From positions 1-32,315 of the forward strand of contig CAJWVX010000018.1 in the NCBI GenBank assembly GCA_913048175.1: DNA of 32,315 nt. The letters are read 5' to 3'. The notes under the pieces were generated by a model. It saw only the letters and a program-made list of their open reading frames with translations. It was not told the origin of the DNA and made no database searches. This document shows positions 18,800 through 27,683 of this stretch, piece by piece (the stretch's first letter is position 1; every line of letters starts with the position of its first letter). The translations under genes were made by a program, and so were the position numbers. This DNA comes from an uncultured Flavobacteriales bacterium. Its GTDB lineage: Bacteria; Bacteroidota; Bacteroidia; Flavobacteriales_E; Vicingaceae.

Positions 18800-19152
18800 T
18801 GAATATTGAGCAATATCGAGATTGTTGCGTTGTAAAAAAGGGAGTAACCGAGAGTTTTCCTTTTGATGAATCTACTTTGGTGTTTAGGGTGATGAACAAA
18901 ATAGTCACTTTAACCGTAATCAAAAATTTTGAATTTATTAATCTAAAATGCAATCCAGAAAAAGCAATTGAACTACGTGAAGAGTTTGATGGTGTTTCTG
19001 GAGGATACCACATGAGTAAAGTTCATTGGAATAGTGTTTCTATAAAAGGAGATATATCTGATAAATTAATTTATCAATGGATTGATGATTCTTATGATTT
19101 GATAGTATCTTCGTTGACTAAGAAATTACAAAAAGAGTTGATAGAGCTCTAA
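18799..19152 (+). CDS. MmcQ/YjbR family protein
   Basis: ESFPFDESTLVFRVMNKI...INLKCNPEKAIELREEFDGVSGGYHMSKVHWNSVSI is characteristic of the MmcQ/YjbR family. Overlaps the stop of the Lrp gene (TAATG). Confidence 0.88.
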   Translation: MNIEQYRDCCVVKKGVTESFPFDESTLVFRVMNKIVTLTVIKNFEFINLKCNPEKAIELREEFDGVSGGYHMSKVHWNSVSIKGDISDKLIYQWIDDSYDLIVSSLTKKLQKELIEL

Positions 19153-19162
19153 AGGAGAGAAG

Positions 19163-19714
19163 ATGAAGAAATTAATAAGTTATTTTTTACAAGGAATTTT
19201 ATATTTAGTTCCAATTGCAGCAACAGTTTATGTAGTTGTAAAAGCTGTAATTATCGTTGATGGGTTAGTTCCTGTAAGAGTTCCCGGCCTTGGCCTTTTA
19301 ATTATTTTAGTGGTCGTAACAGCCGCAGGGTATTTAGGTGGCTCTTTATTGATTAAAAATATTTTCAACTTTAATAAAATTCTTGACAAGGTGCCTTTAT
19401 TAAAAATTGTTTACTCTTCTGTAAAGGATTTACTTTCTGCATTTGTTGGCAAAAAAAAGAGGTTTACAGAGCCCGTTTTGGTAAAAATGGAAGGCGATGT
19501 TGAAAGAATAGGTTTTGTTACTCAAAAAGATTTAACTCACCTTGGAATTTCAGCTAATAAAATTGGAGTTTATATACCGTTTTCTTATGCTGTAACCGGA
19601 AACTTAATAATTGTTCCTAAACAAAATATTACATCAATAAATGGTTCTTCAGCAGATATTATGAAGTTTATTATATCTGGAGGAGTTACCGAAATTGAAG
19701 AGGTAAAAGATTAA
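19163..19714 (+). CDS. DUF502 family membrane protein
   Basis: Two TM helices and KVPLLKIVYSSVKDLLSAF, FVTQKDL, VYIPFSYAVTGNLIIVPKQNI, KFIISGGV; conserved DUF502 pattern. Confidence 0.9.
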   Translation: MKKLISYFLQGILYLVPIAATVYVVVKAVIIVDGLVPVRVPGLGLLIILVVVTAAGYLGGSLLIKNIFNFNKILDKVPLLKIVYSSVKDLLSAFVGKKKRFTEPVLVKMEGDVERIGFVTQKDLTHLGISANKIGVYIPFSYAVTGNLIIVPKQNITSINGSSADIMKFIISGGVTEIEEVKD

Positions 19715-19743
19715 GAGTTTATTATCTATGTGTATAGTAGTTG

Positions 19744-20229
19744 TTATTCGTTAGCAAAAATTGTAGCGATAAATTCACCTCTTTTGGTTTTTGAGTAATC
19801 CAGTTCAATAGAAACAGACTTATCATCGTTCTTCCACCTACATAAAAAATTATCTTCTTTTGGAGTTCCGAATTTAGAAGCATTTATTTCCGAGATAATT
19901 CCATCCACTACATTTTTTGCATTGGTTTCTTCAACAAAATAAGAGTCAATCCCAACTTCAAAACAACCCTTCTCATCAAAGTGATAGGAGATTACGTATG
20001 AATCGCTCTCTCCAACTTCATAAACGTACTCTAAGTAATTAAGATCTTCTTTAATAAGGTTTCCTTGCTCCTCAATCCTAATTTGATCAATTGTTTTATT
20101 GAGGTCTAAAACTCGCTTTGTAATTGTTTTATTCTCAGAAAATTGTTCAAAGTAAGTTCCCTCTCCTCCACAAGAAACAAGAATTATTGTACTTAGTATT
20201 ATGGATGTTTTAACAAGAATTTTTTTCAT
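19744..20229 (-). CDS. Hypothetical lipoprotein
   Basis: Start moved to the ATG giving MKKILVKTSIILSTIILVSCGGEG (lipobox). The ORF-track start at 20349 would place 40 aa before the signal peptide. Confidence 0.7.
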   Translation of the reverse strand: MKKILVKTSIILSTIILVSCGGEGTYFEQFSENKTITKRVLDLNKTIDQIRIEEQGNLIKEDLNYLEYVYEVGESDSYVISYHFDEKGCFEVGIDSYFVEETNAKNVVDGIISEINASKFGTPKEDNFLCRWKNDDKSVSIELDYSKTKRGEFIATIFANE

Positions 20230-20250
20230 AAATAGATCTTTTATGGTTGT

Positions 20251-20258
20251 CAAATATA
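20251..20258 (-). promoter_or_regulatory. Putative -7 element TATATTTG for the minus-strand lipoprotein gene
   Basis: CAAATATA on the plus strand, about 22 nt upstream of the minus-strand ATG. No clear -33 element. Confidence 0.4.
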
Positions 20259-20318
20259 CATTTTTTGTATTTATCGGTTTAGTGTAAAACTTATTGATTT
20301 TGGTATCTCTTTTTGATT

Positions 20319-20326
20319 TACATTTG
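20319..20326 (+). promoter_or_regulatory. Putative -7 element TACATTTG for the EamA transporter gene
   Basis: TTG (20294-20296), 22-nt spacer, TACATTTG; only 6 nt before the ATG at 20333. Confidence 0.45.
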
Positions 20327-20332
20327 TCTGAA

Positions 20333-21226
20333 ATGTTGGCGAAATACAAATATCATATCTGGCTTCATATTACTATTGTAATTTTTGGTTTAACTGGGGT
20401 TTTAGGAAAGCTTATAACAACAGATTCATATCTGTTAGTTTGGTACAGAGTAGGAATCGCTTTGGTTTGTATTTTAGCGTATTTTGCTTTTACAAATTTT
20501 TCTTTAAAAGTCTCTAAAAAAGAGTTGATTAAGATATTGCTTGTAGGTATTGTTATTGCTGTGCATTGGGTTACTTTTTTTGAGGCAATAAAACAATCAA
20601 ATGTTTCTGTGGCTTTAGTGTGTTTTTCAAGTAGCACCCTTTTTACCGCCATACTTGAACCTCTTTTCTTTAGAAGAAGAATTAAGGCTTACGAGCTAAT
20701 CTTTGGGATTCTAATTATTGTTGGCTTGTATTTTATATTCAGTTTTGAATTTAAATATTTGGTTGGAATGATTTTAAGTGTTATATCTGCTGCCTTAGCT
20801 TCTTTATTTACCGTTTGTAATGGAATATTGATCAAAGAGACTAAAGCCAAGTTAATTTCTTTTTACGAGCTTTTAGGAGCTTTTATTGTTGTTTCTATTT
20901 ATCTGTTGATTAGCAGTAAAGGAGATTTAACTCACTTTGTAGTTCCTGTGGTTGATTTAAAATGGTTAATCATTTTAGGAACCCTTTGTACTGCTTTTGC
21001 ATTTATTATGAGCGTTGAGGTAATGAAAAAAATATCGCCTTATACTGTTACCATTTCGATTAATTTAGAGCCTATTTACTCTATAATATTGGCGCTGATA
21101 ATTTGGCCAGAGAGTGAAACAATGTCTTTTGGATTTTATATGGGGACAATTATTGTTATTGCCACTATTTTTTTAAATGCTATTTTCAAAAAGAGGTTGA
21201 CTAAATCGAAGAAAGAGCTTCAATAA
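20333..21226 (+). CDS. DMT/EamA family transporter
   Basis: Ten predicted TM segments in two EamA repeats (HIWLHITIVIFGLTGVLGKLI; SVALVCFSSSTLFTAILEPLFF; ISINLEPIYSIILALIIWPE). Confidence 0.9.
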   Translation: MLAKYKYHIWLHITIVIFGLTGVLGKLITTDSYLLVWYRVGIALVCILAYFAFTNFSLKVSKKELIKILLVGIVIAVHWVTFFEAIKQSNVSVALVCFSSSTLFTAILEPLFFRRRIKAYELIFGILIIVGLYFIFSFEFKYLVGMILSVISAALASLFTVCNGILIKETKAKLISFYELLGAFIVVSIYLLISSKGDLTHFVVPVVDLKWLIILGTLCTAFAFIMSVEVMKKISPYTVTISINLEPIYSIILALIIWPESETMSFGFYMGTIIVIATIFLNAIFKKRLTKSKKELQ

Positions 21227-21950
21227 AATCATTCTTTTTTCTTCTAGAAATTTCGACTTTAGATTTATCAATCATAACAGCAACACCGCCTTCACCTTTA
21301 ATATATTTTTCTACGTGTTCTAAGTTAATTAGATGAGATCTGTGCACACGAACAAATGCCTCATTGGTTAACATTTCTTGATAATCGCCAATTGGTTTAG
21401 AAATCAGAATTGGCTTTTTACCTTCTAAAGTGTGCAAATAGGTGTAACTTCCGTCTGATTGAAAACGGATAATGTCTTTTATTTTTACAAAACTTAACCC
21501 TTCACCATCAGGGATTGCAATTTTTTGATGAGAATTTTCACTACCTAAGTTACTTAAGAGCGTTTTAAACTTATCATTAATTAGGTCTTGATCATGTTTT
21601 TTTGATGAAAAACGAAGAATAGCTTCCTCTAGCTCTGTTGGGTCAATTGGTTTTAATAAGTAATCAAGCGCACTATATTTAATCGCTTTAATCGCGTATT
21701 GATCATAAGCGGTTGTGAAAATAATATCAAAGTTAATCGTGTTCAATTTCTCTAACATTTCAAAACCTGTGCCACCAGGCATTTCTATATCCAAAAAAAT
21801 TAAATGAGGCTGAAGTTGGACAATTGCTTCTTGAGCTAATTCGATAGAATTAACAGTAGCTACAATGTTGATTTCAGGAAAATCTTGTAATAGACTTTCA
21901 AGTGTATCTCTACATCCTTTTTCATCGTCAACGATTATTGTTTTGTACAT
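21201..21950 (-). CDS. LytTR-family response regulator
   Basis: Receiver domain (IIVDDEKGCRDTLESLL, PHLIFLDIEMPGGTGFEML, TAYDQYAIKAIKYSALDYLLKPID) and LytTR DNA-binding domain (FVRVHRSHLINLEHVEKYIKGEGG). Confidence 0.95.
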   Translation of the reverse strand: MYKTIIVDDEKGCRDTLESLLQDFPEINIVATVNSIELAQEAIVQLQPHLIFLDIEMPGGTGFEMLEKLNTINFDIIFTTAYDQYAIKAIKYSALDYLLKPIDPTELEEAILRFSSKKHDQDLINDKFKTLLSNLGSENSHQKIAIPDGEGLSFVKIKDIIRFQSDGSYTYLHTLEGKKPILISKPIGDYQEMLTNEAFVRVHRSHLINLEHVEKYIKGEGGVAVMIDKSKVEISRRKKNDFIEALSSI

Positions 21951-21961
21951 ATTTTTAGTTT

Positions 21962-24121
21962 TTAATCTAACGGTATAAAGATTTCTATTTTTGTCCCTGA
22001 AGGAGTATTATTATTATTATTTAAATCAATAATATTTACATTGAGTTTACTGTCTTTTAATGAATTGATAATCTCCAGCCTATCTTTAGTAATACTCATT
22101 CCAAACGACTTGTTTTTTTCTTGATGACGTTGTGAATTTTTAATTTCAGAGGCCTTTTTCCTTCCCACTCCGTCATCAATAATTTCACATTTTAACAAGT
22201 TTTCATTTTCTAAGATAAAACAAATTTTTATAATTCCCTTACCTTCTTTATGTGAGATTCCATGCCAAATAGCATTCTCAATATAAGGCTGAATAAGCAT
22301 TGGTGGAATTTCCTCAAACTGAATATCTATCTCTCTATCAATAATAATTTGATAATCGAACTTGTTGTTTAAACGGAGCTTTTCTAAATCCATATAAAGC
22401 TCTAAGGTTTCAATTTCATCTTTAATAGGAATTTTTTGTTTCTGAGTGTTTTCAAGCGTACCCCGCATCAATTTAGAAAACTTAGAAAGGTAATTTACAG
22501 CTTCTCTACTATTGTTTTTGGTAATAAAACTCTGAATAGAACTTAATGTGTTAAATATAAAGTGAGGATTCATTTGTGATCTTAGTGCATGTAATTCTGA
22601 GAGTAAAACTTTTTTCTTTCCTTCTTCAAATAGCGTTTTTCTTCTTTGTGCTTTTCGGTAACTAAAAAATGTAATTAACAACAATAGTGCAATTACTAAA
22701 AAGATAATAGCAAACAAAAACCAAAAGCTTTTGTAAATAGGGGGGGTGATACTAAATGTAATTACAGCAGGAACTTTACTCCAAACACCACCATCGCTCA
22801 TGGCAACAATTTTAAAGGTGTAATTGCCAGGTATTAGAGAGGTATAATACATGTTGGTGTTTGTTGTATAATTCCATTTTGTTTCTTTTCCTTCTAAAAT
22901 ATATTTGTATTGTAACTCTGACTTCCCTCCAAAAACACCACTAATATTAAGTTCAACCGTGTTTTCATTATGGTTGAGTTCGTAATAATTGAGTATGGAA
23001 GTATCAACCCCATTAATTTTAATGTTGTTGACAAAAACAACAGGCGGAATTGTATCATTTTTTAAAATATCTGTTCTTAATACTTTGGAATTACTATCGC
23101 TTATTGGTAAACTTGAAAGAATGGAAACACCAGCAAATTCCTCAGTTACCGTGTTCGTAGTTGAGAATACTTTGGGTGTACTATAATTGATTTTAATAGT
23201 TTTATTTAAGCGGTAAATGCCACTTCCAGAAGTTCCAAACCACATATTCCCTTTAATATCTTCCGTTAGGGATATAACAGTTTTGTTCCCTAAGTACCTG
23301 ATAGAACTACTAGAGTTAAATTTGCCATCAGTGAAACAAACAACACCTCCATTATTTAGAGCAAACCAAACTTTCCCATCTTTACTTTGGTAAATTTTTT
23401 CTATGTTTTTTTCGGCAAATACACGATTAATTATCTTTTTGTTATTAAACCGTATGGCTTCGTATTGCCTCGTAAAAATAAAGCTACCATCGTTTAGTTT
23501 AAGCACATTCGTTTTAGAAGAACTTAAATTCTCAGCTAGCGAGATAAAGAATGGCTCATTATTAAAGTCAACAGCGAGTTGTTTTTGATTTGCATTGGAA
23601 TTGTTTCCTGAAAGAAACTGGCCTCCAAACTCTACCACATAATAAGGATAGTCACCCTGTAGCTCTATTGTTTTAACTTCTTCTTGATCCTGATTAATTT
23701 TTACAACTCCACCACCAATTACCGTACTAATCCAAAAAGTATTATCATGAGCTACAACACTATTAATGATTTTGTTCTGAAGTCTTTTACTTACTATCTT
23801 ATTAAATGGAAGTGGGATAAGACTTCTTTTTTCTAACTTATAGAATTCACCATAGATTGACCATACAAAAATTTCACTTTTAACCTTTATAAATCGAGCT
23901 AAATTTTCTTTTTTTATAACAAGTTTAATTTGATCGCTTATATGTTTGTAAATCCCTTCATTGGTAACGAAAAGCATTTCTCCATTATATTCTATTAAGT
24001 CGTTAAATTGAAGATAGGGATTGCTAATCGCTTTTAAATTTTCGAAAGCAGGTTGCTGTGAATAAGAGTTTAGTCTTAAGCACAGCATAAATATTAATCC
24101 TATATTTTGTAGAGATTTCAA
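21962..24121 (-). CDS. LytS-type sensor histidine kinase with periplasmic propeller-like and Y_Y_Y domains
   Basis: Signal peptide; propeller-like repeats (WFALNNGGVVCFTDGKFN, NMWFGTSGSGIYRLNK); Y_Y_Y-like segment ELQYKYILEGKETKWNYTTN...LIPGNYTFKIVAMSDGGVWS; TM; His_kinase motif LHALRSQMNPHFIFNTLSSIQSFI. Confidence 0.92.
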   Translation of the reverse strand: MKSLQNIGLIFMLCLRLNSYSQQPAFENLKAISNPYLQFNDLIEYNGEMLFVTNEGIYKHISDQIKLVIKKENLARFIKVKSEIFVWSIYGEFYKLEKRSLIPLPFNKIVSKRLQNKIINSVVAHDNTFWISTVIGGGVVKINQDQEEVKTIELQGDYPYYVVEFGGQFLSGNNSNANQKQLAVDFNNEPFFISLAENLSSSKTNVLKLNDGSFIFTRQYEAIRFNNKKIINRVFAEKNIEKIYQSKDGKVWFALNNGGVVCFTDGKFNSSSSIRYLGNKTVISLTEDIKGNMWFGTSGSGIYRLNKTIKINYSTPKVFSTTNTVTEEFAGVSILSSLPISDSNSKVLRTDILKNDTIPPVVFVNNIKINGVDTSILNYYELNHNENTVELNISGVFGGKSELQYKYILEGKETKWNYTTNTNMYYTSLIPGNYTFKIVAMSDGGVWSKVPAVITFSITPPIYKSFWFLFAIIFLVIALLLLITFFSYRKAQRRKTLFEEGKKKVLLSELHALRSQMNPHFIFNTLSSIQSFITKNNSREAVNYLSKFSKLMRGTLENTQKQKIPIKDEIETLELYMDLEKLRLNNKFDYQIIIDREIDIQFEEIPPMLIQPYIENAIWHGISHKEGKGIIKICFILENENLLKCEIIDDGVGRKKASEIKNSQRHQEKNKSFGMSITKDRLEIINSLKDSKLNVNIIDLNNNNNTPSGTKIEIFIPLD

Positions 24122-24204
24122 TTTAAATGTAAAATAGTGTTTTTGTTTTGATTTGGCAATATCCAGTTTAAATACGGTGGGTTTGAGTTGATAAGTGGTC
24201 AGTT

Positions 24205-24564
24205 TTATGAACTATACATCTCCCGAATAATAACTTTTTGTAATTCTCTTTTTAAAATCAAGTCGGTAATAACTTCATCAGTATCTGCTTGCGAATTTTC
24301 TTTTAGTTTTCTATTTAGGAATTCTTCATCTAAATCTATTCTATAAAGCATCGCCATTAGCTTCGGATAATCATCATTAAGTAACTTATCAATTAACGGT
24401 AAAATTTGATTGTATAACTCTTGATAAGGACTTTCTTGATCTCCTTTAAAGGTGATTTTAAAACTAAACCAGTTAAAATCTTTTTTTAACTGTTCTACAA
24501 CTTTTTCGAGCAAATCTGTACGGCTGTAATAGGCCGAAAGTTCACTTAATGAAGGAATGTTCAT
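24205..24564 (-). CDS. Small hypothetical protein
   Basis: 119-aa ORF. Its ATG overlaps the stop of the upstream ferredoxin gene (ATGA). No family recognised. Confidence 0.7.
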   Translation of the reverse strand: MNIPSLSELSAYYSRTDLLEKVVEQLKKDFNWFSFKITFKGDQESPYQELYNQILPLIDKLLNDDYPKLMAMLYRIDLDEEFLNRKLKENSQADTDEVITDLILKRELQKVIIREMYSS

Positions 24565-24881
24565 TTTTTAGGAAAAGTTAGCTTTAATCGTTCTACAGGT
24601 TTGTTGTTGAGAATATGATGTTCAAATATTTCGTCAACATCACTCACACTAATTCCCTTATAAAAAATACCCTCAGGATAAACAATAGCAACCGGACCTT
24701 GTTCACAAATATCAAAACAGCTAGAGCGCTGTGCTCTTACCTTAAACCGTAACTTATGTTCTTTAATTAACTCTTTAAAACGATTGGCAATTGCCATTCC
24801 CGTTGCCTCTCCGCAGCATTGCCTTGGAGCACCAGGGGCACGCTCATTAATGCATACAAATATGTGTTTCTCGAATTTCAA
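24561..24881 (-). CDS. (2Fe-2S) thioredoxin-like ferredoxin domain protein
   Basis: KHIFVCINERAPGAPRQCCGEATG...RSSCFDICEQGPVAIVYPEGIFYKGISVSDVDEIFEHHI with conserved cysteine spacing. TTG start overlapping the upstream TGA. Confidence 0.85.
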   Translation of the reverse strand: MKFEKHIFVCINERAPGAPRQCCGEATGMAIANRFKELIKEHKLRFKVRAQRSSCFDICEQGPVAIVYPEGIFYKGISVSDVDEIFEHHILNNKPVERLKLTFPKK

Positions 24882-25852
24882 TTTTCTCTATTCATTAAAC
24901 TCTTTGCAAAATTCTCAAATACGTTCTTTTTCTCATAATCAGCTTCTATACTATCTAAGTGAGAAATAGCAGAATTATAGAATAGGTTCATTTCATCAAC
25001 AGCTAATTCTTTTATATTTAGTGTATTAAAAATAGTTGTTACTCTTTCTACTTTAGTGCTATCATCAATTACTTTAGTGGTTAAACAGAAGTCTAAATCC
25101 TTTTGTATTTTACCTGTTGCTAGTTCTTGTGCTTTTAATAACAAGTAAGTTTTCTTGTTGGCAATTACATCACCACCAACACGCTTTCCTACTTTCTTTG
25201 GGTCTCCGTATAAATCCAATACATCATCCATTAATTGAAAAGCTATTCCTAAGTTTTTGCCAAACTCATAAATATGTTTAGCATCATCTTGTGAAGCATT
25301 TGCTAATACAGCTCCAATTTTTAAGCTTGCTGCCAATAAAACAGCAGTTTTTAGCTCAATCATTTTTAAATAATCATCTATAGAAATGGTAGATGAAGTT
25401 TCAAAATCCATGTCCATTTGCTGACCTTCACAAACTTCAATAGCTGTGGTGTTAAACAAGCCTAAAACTTCATGTAAACTGCCATGATTCTTTTTTGCTA
25501 ATAGTTGTATTGCTTGTACTAACATTACATCTCCCGAAAGGATAGCAATATTTGTATTCCATTTATTGTAAACAGATGGTTTTCCTCGTCTTAAAGGAGC
25601 GTCATCCATAATATCATCATGAACTAAAGTAAAATTATGGAAAACCTCAATGGCCAATGCTGCATCCAGAGCCGTTTCATCTTTACCTCCAAACAGATTA
25701 TTTGCTAATAACAATAGTGCTGGCCTAATTCTTTTTCCTCCTAAATTTAAGGTGTAAGTTATTGGTTCATAAAGTTTTTCAGGCTCTTTTTTTTGACTTA
25801 TTGCTTTTAAAGCTTCCTCAATAATTGAGATGTAATTGATAATTTTCTGCAT
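24878..25852 (-). CDS. Polyprenyl synthetase family protein (trans-isoprenyl diphosphate synthase)
   Basis: GGKRIRPALLLL; first Asp-rich motif LVHDDIMDDAPLRRGKPSVYNKW; second Asp-rich motif FQLMDDVLDLYGD. Confidence 0.95.
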   Translation of the reverse strand: MQKIINYISIIEEALKAISQKKEPEKLYEPITYTLNLGGKRIRPALLLLANNLFGGKDETALDAALAIEVFHNFTLVHDDIMDDAPLRRGKPSVYNKWNTNIAILSGDVMLVQAIQLLAKKNHGSLHEVLGLFNTTAIEVCEGQQMDMDFETSSTISIDDYLKMIELKTAVLLAASLKIGAVLANASQDDAKHIYEFGKNLGIAFQLMDDVLDLYGDPKKVGKRVGGDVIANKKTYLLLKAQELATGKIQKDLDFCLTTKVIDDSTKVERVTTIFNTLNIKELAVDEMNLFYNSAISHLDSIEADYEKKNVFENFAKSLMNREN

Positions 25853-25859
25853 TCTTATT

Positions 25860-26804
25860 TCACAAAATAAAAGAGGTGTCTTGTAATACTTTTTTTAACC
25901 CATCTTCGAGAGTATAGATTTCCTGATTCAATAAGCTTTTCATTATTGTAATATCCGGATTTCTCCTAGTCATATCTCCTTCTTCTAGCGCTGGTAAATG
26001 CTTTATTTCAGATTTAGAATCAGTTAATTTAATAATTGTTTTTGCTAAGTCTAAAACAGCCGTTTCAACATTGTTTCCAATATTAATGGTCTTATTTTTT
26101 CCTACTTCGCTAAAGGCAGCAGCAAGGCTGGCATTTATGTTGTTATCAATATAACAGAATGTTCTTGTTTGCGAGCCGTCACCGTAAATCGTTATGTCTT
26201 GGTTATTTAACGCTAAGTTTATAAACTTAGAGATAACAAAGTCTTTTGCTTGTTTAGGGCCATAAGTATTAAAGAATCTAAATATGGTATAGTCTAAACC
26301 AAACTCCTGTTGGTATGATTTTAAAAATGCCTCACCAATATTTTTCACAATTGCATACGGCAACCTTGAGTTCAAAGGAGTTGTTTCTTCGTTTTGAGGG
26401 TATTCTACAGGTTCCCCATAAACTTCTGACGAGGAAGAATAAATAACTCGTTTAACACCCGTGTTCTTTGATAAGTTTAAAATGTGCTTTATTCCGCTAA
26501 TATCTTCTAAAACGCTTAGAGGGTTTTCTAAAGTTCTTTTAACGCCAACCAAAGCGGCATAATGAAAAACATAATCAAAAGAAAAAGTATGGAAAACACT
26601 TCTAATTTGATCTTCAAAATTTACATCACAATGAATAAACTTTAAATTGTTGTGTGGAGCTTCTGGTAATTTTGCGCGAGAACCTGTTAAAAGGTTATCA
26701 ACAACAACAATAAAATTATTAGCATCTTCAATTAGAGCTTCAACTAAAGCGCTGCCAACATTTCCTGCACCACCTGTTACTAATATGTTTGTTTTATCTT
26801 TCAT
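25860..26804 (-). CDS. NAD-dependent epimerase/dehydratase (extended SDR, sugar-nucleotide)
   Basis: NAD-binding ILVTGGAGNVGSALVEALI; VIYSSSSEVYGEP; catalytic YAIVK; FRFFNTYGPKQ; GDGSQTRTFCYIDN. Confidence 0.92.
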   Translation of the reverse strand: MKDKTNILVTGGAGNVGSALVEALIEDANNFIVVVDNLLTGSRAKLPEAPHNNLKFIHCDVNFEDQIRSVFHTFSFDYVFHYAALVGVKRTLENPLSVLEDISGIKHILNLSKNTGVKRVIYSSSSEVYGEPVEYPQNEETTPLNSRLPYAIVKNIGEAFLKSYQQEFGLDYTIFRFFNTYGPKQAKDFVISKFINLALNNQDITIYGDGSQTRTFCYIDNNINASLAAAFSEVGKNKTINIGNNVETAVLDLAKTIIKLTDSKSEIKHLPALEEGDMTRRNPDITIMKSLLNQEIYTLEDGLKKVLQDTSFIL

Positions 26805-26806
26805 CC

Positions 26807-27682
26807 TTAAACTTTACTAGATTCTTCGGCTATTTGCATTAAATAGTTTCCGTAGCCACTTTTTACAAGAGGCTTTGCTAATGCGATTAGATTTTCTTTA
26901 GAAATAAATCCTTTCTTAAAAGCAATTTCTTCTAAACAGCCGATTTTTAAACCTTGTCTTTCTTCAATAACTTGAACATATTGTGACGCTTGCATTAAAG
27001 AGTTGTGTGTTCCTGTATCTAACCAGGCAGTTCCTCTATCTAAAACACCAACTTTTAGCTGACCTTTTTCTAGGTAAATGCTGTTAATGTCTGTTATTTC
27101 GTATTCTCCTCTTGGGCTAAGCTTTAAACCTTTGGCAATTTCGATAACACTATTATCATAAAAGTATAAACCAGGAACAGCATAGTTTGATTTAGGATTT
27201 TTTGGTTTTTCTTCAATAGATATTGCATTTTGATTTTCATCAAATTCAACAACACCATATCTTTCTGGATCTGAAACGTGATAAGCAAACACAACACCAC
27301 CTGAGGAATCAGTGTTTTCCATTAATAAGGCATCTAAGCCTGTTCCGTAAAAAATGTTATCTCCTAATATCAAAGCGACACTATCATTTCCAATAAACTC
27401 CTCTCCAATAACAAAAGCTTGCGCTAACCCATTTGGAACTTTTTGAATGGCGTACGTAAATTCGCAACCAAATTGATTGCCATTGCCTAATAGCTTTTTA
27501 AAGCTTGAACTATCTTCTGGAGTAGTAATAATTAGTATTTCTTTTATCCCCGCACTCATTAAAATAGAGATCGGATAATAGATCATTGGTTTATCGTAAA
27601 CAGGCATTAACTGTTTACTAACAGCTAAAGTTAATGGGTGTAATCTTGTGCCAGAACCTCCGGCTAAAACAATTCCTTTCAT
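26807..27682 (-). CDS. rfbA: Glucose-1-phosphate thymidylyltransferase
   Basis: [88 protein letters not shown]. Confidence 0.96.
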   Translation of the reverse strand: MKGIVLAGGSGTRLHPLTLAVSKQLMPVYDKPMIYYPISILMSAGIKEILIITTPEDSSSFKKLLGNGNQFGCEFTYAIQKVPNGLAQAFVIGEEFIGNDSVALILGDNIFYGTGLDALLMENTDSSGGVVFAYHVSDPERYGVVEFDENQNAISIEEKPKNPKSNYAVPGLYFYDNSVIEIAKGLKLSPRGEYEITDINSIYLEKGQLKVGVLDRGTAWLDTGTHNSLMQASQYVQVIEERQGLKIGCLEEIAFKKGFISKENLIALAKPLVKSGYGNYLMQIAEESSKV

Positions 27683-27683
27683 A

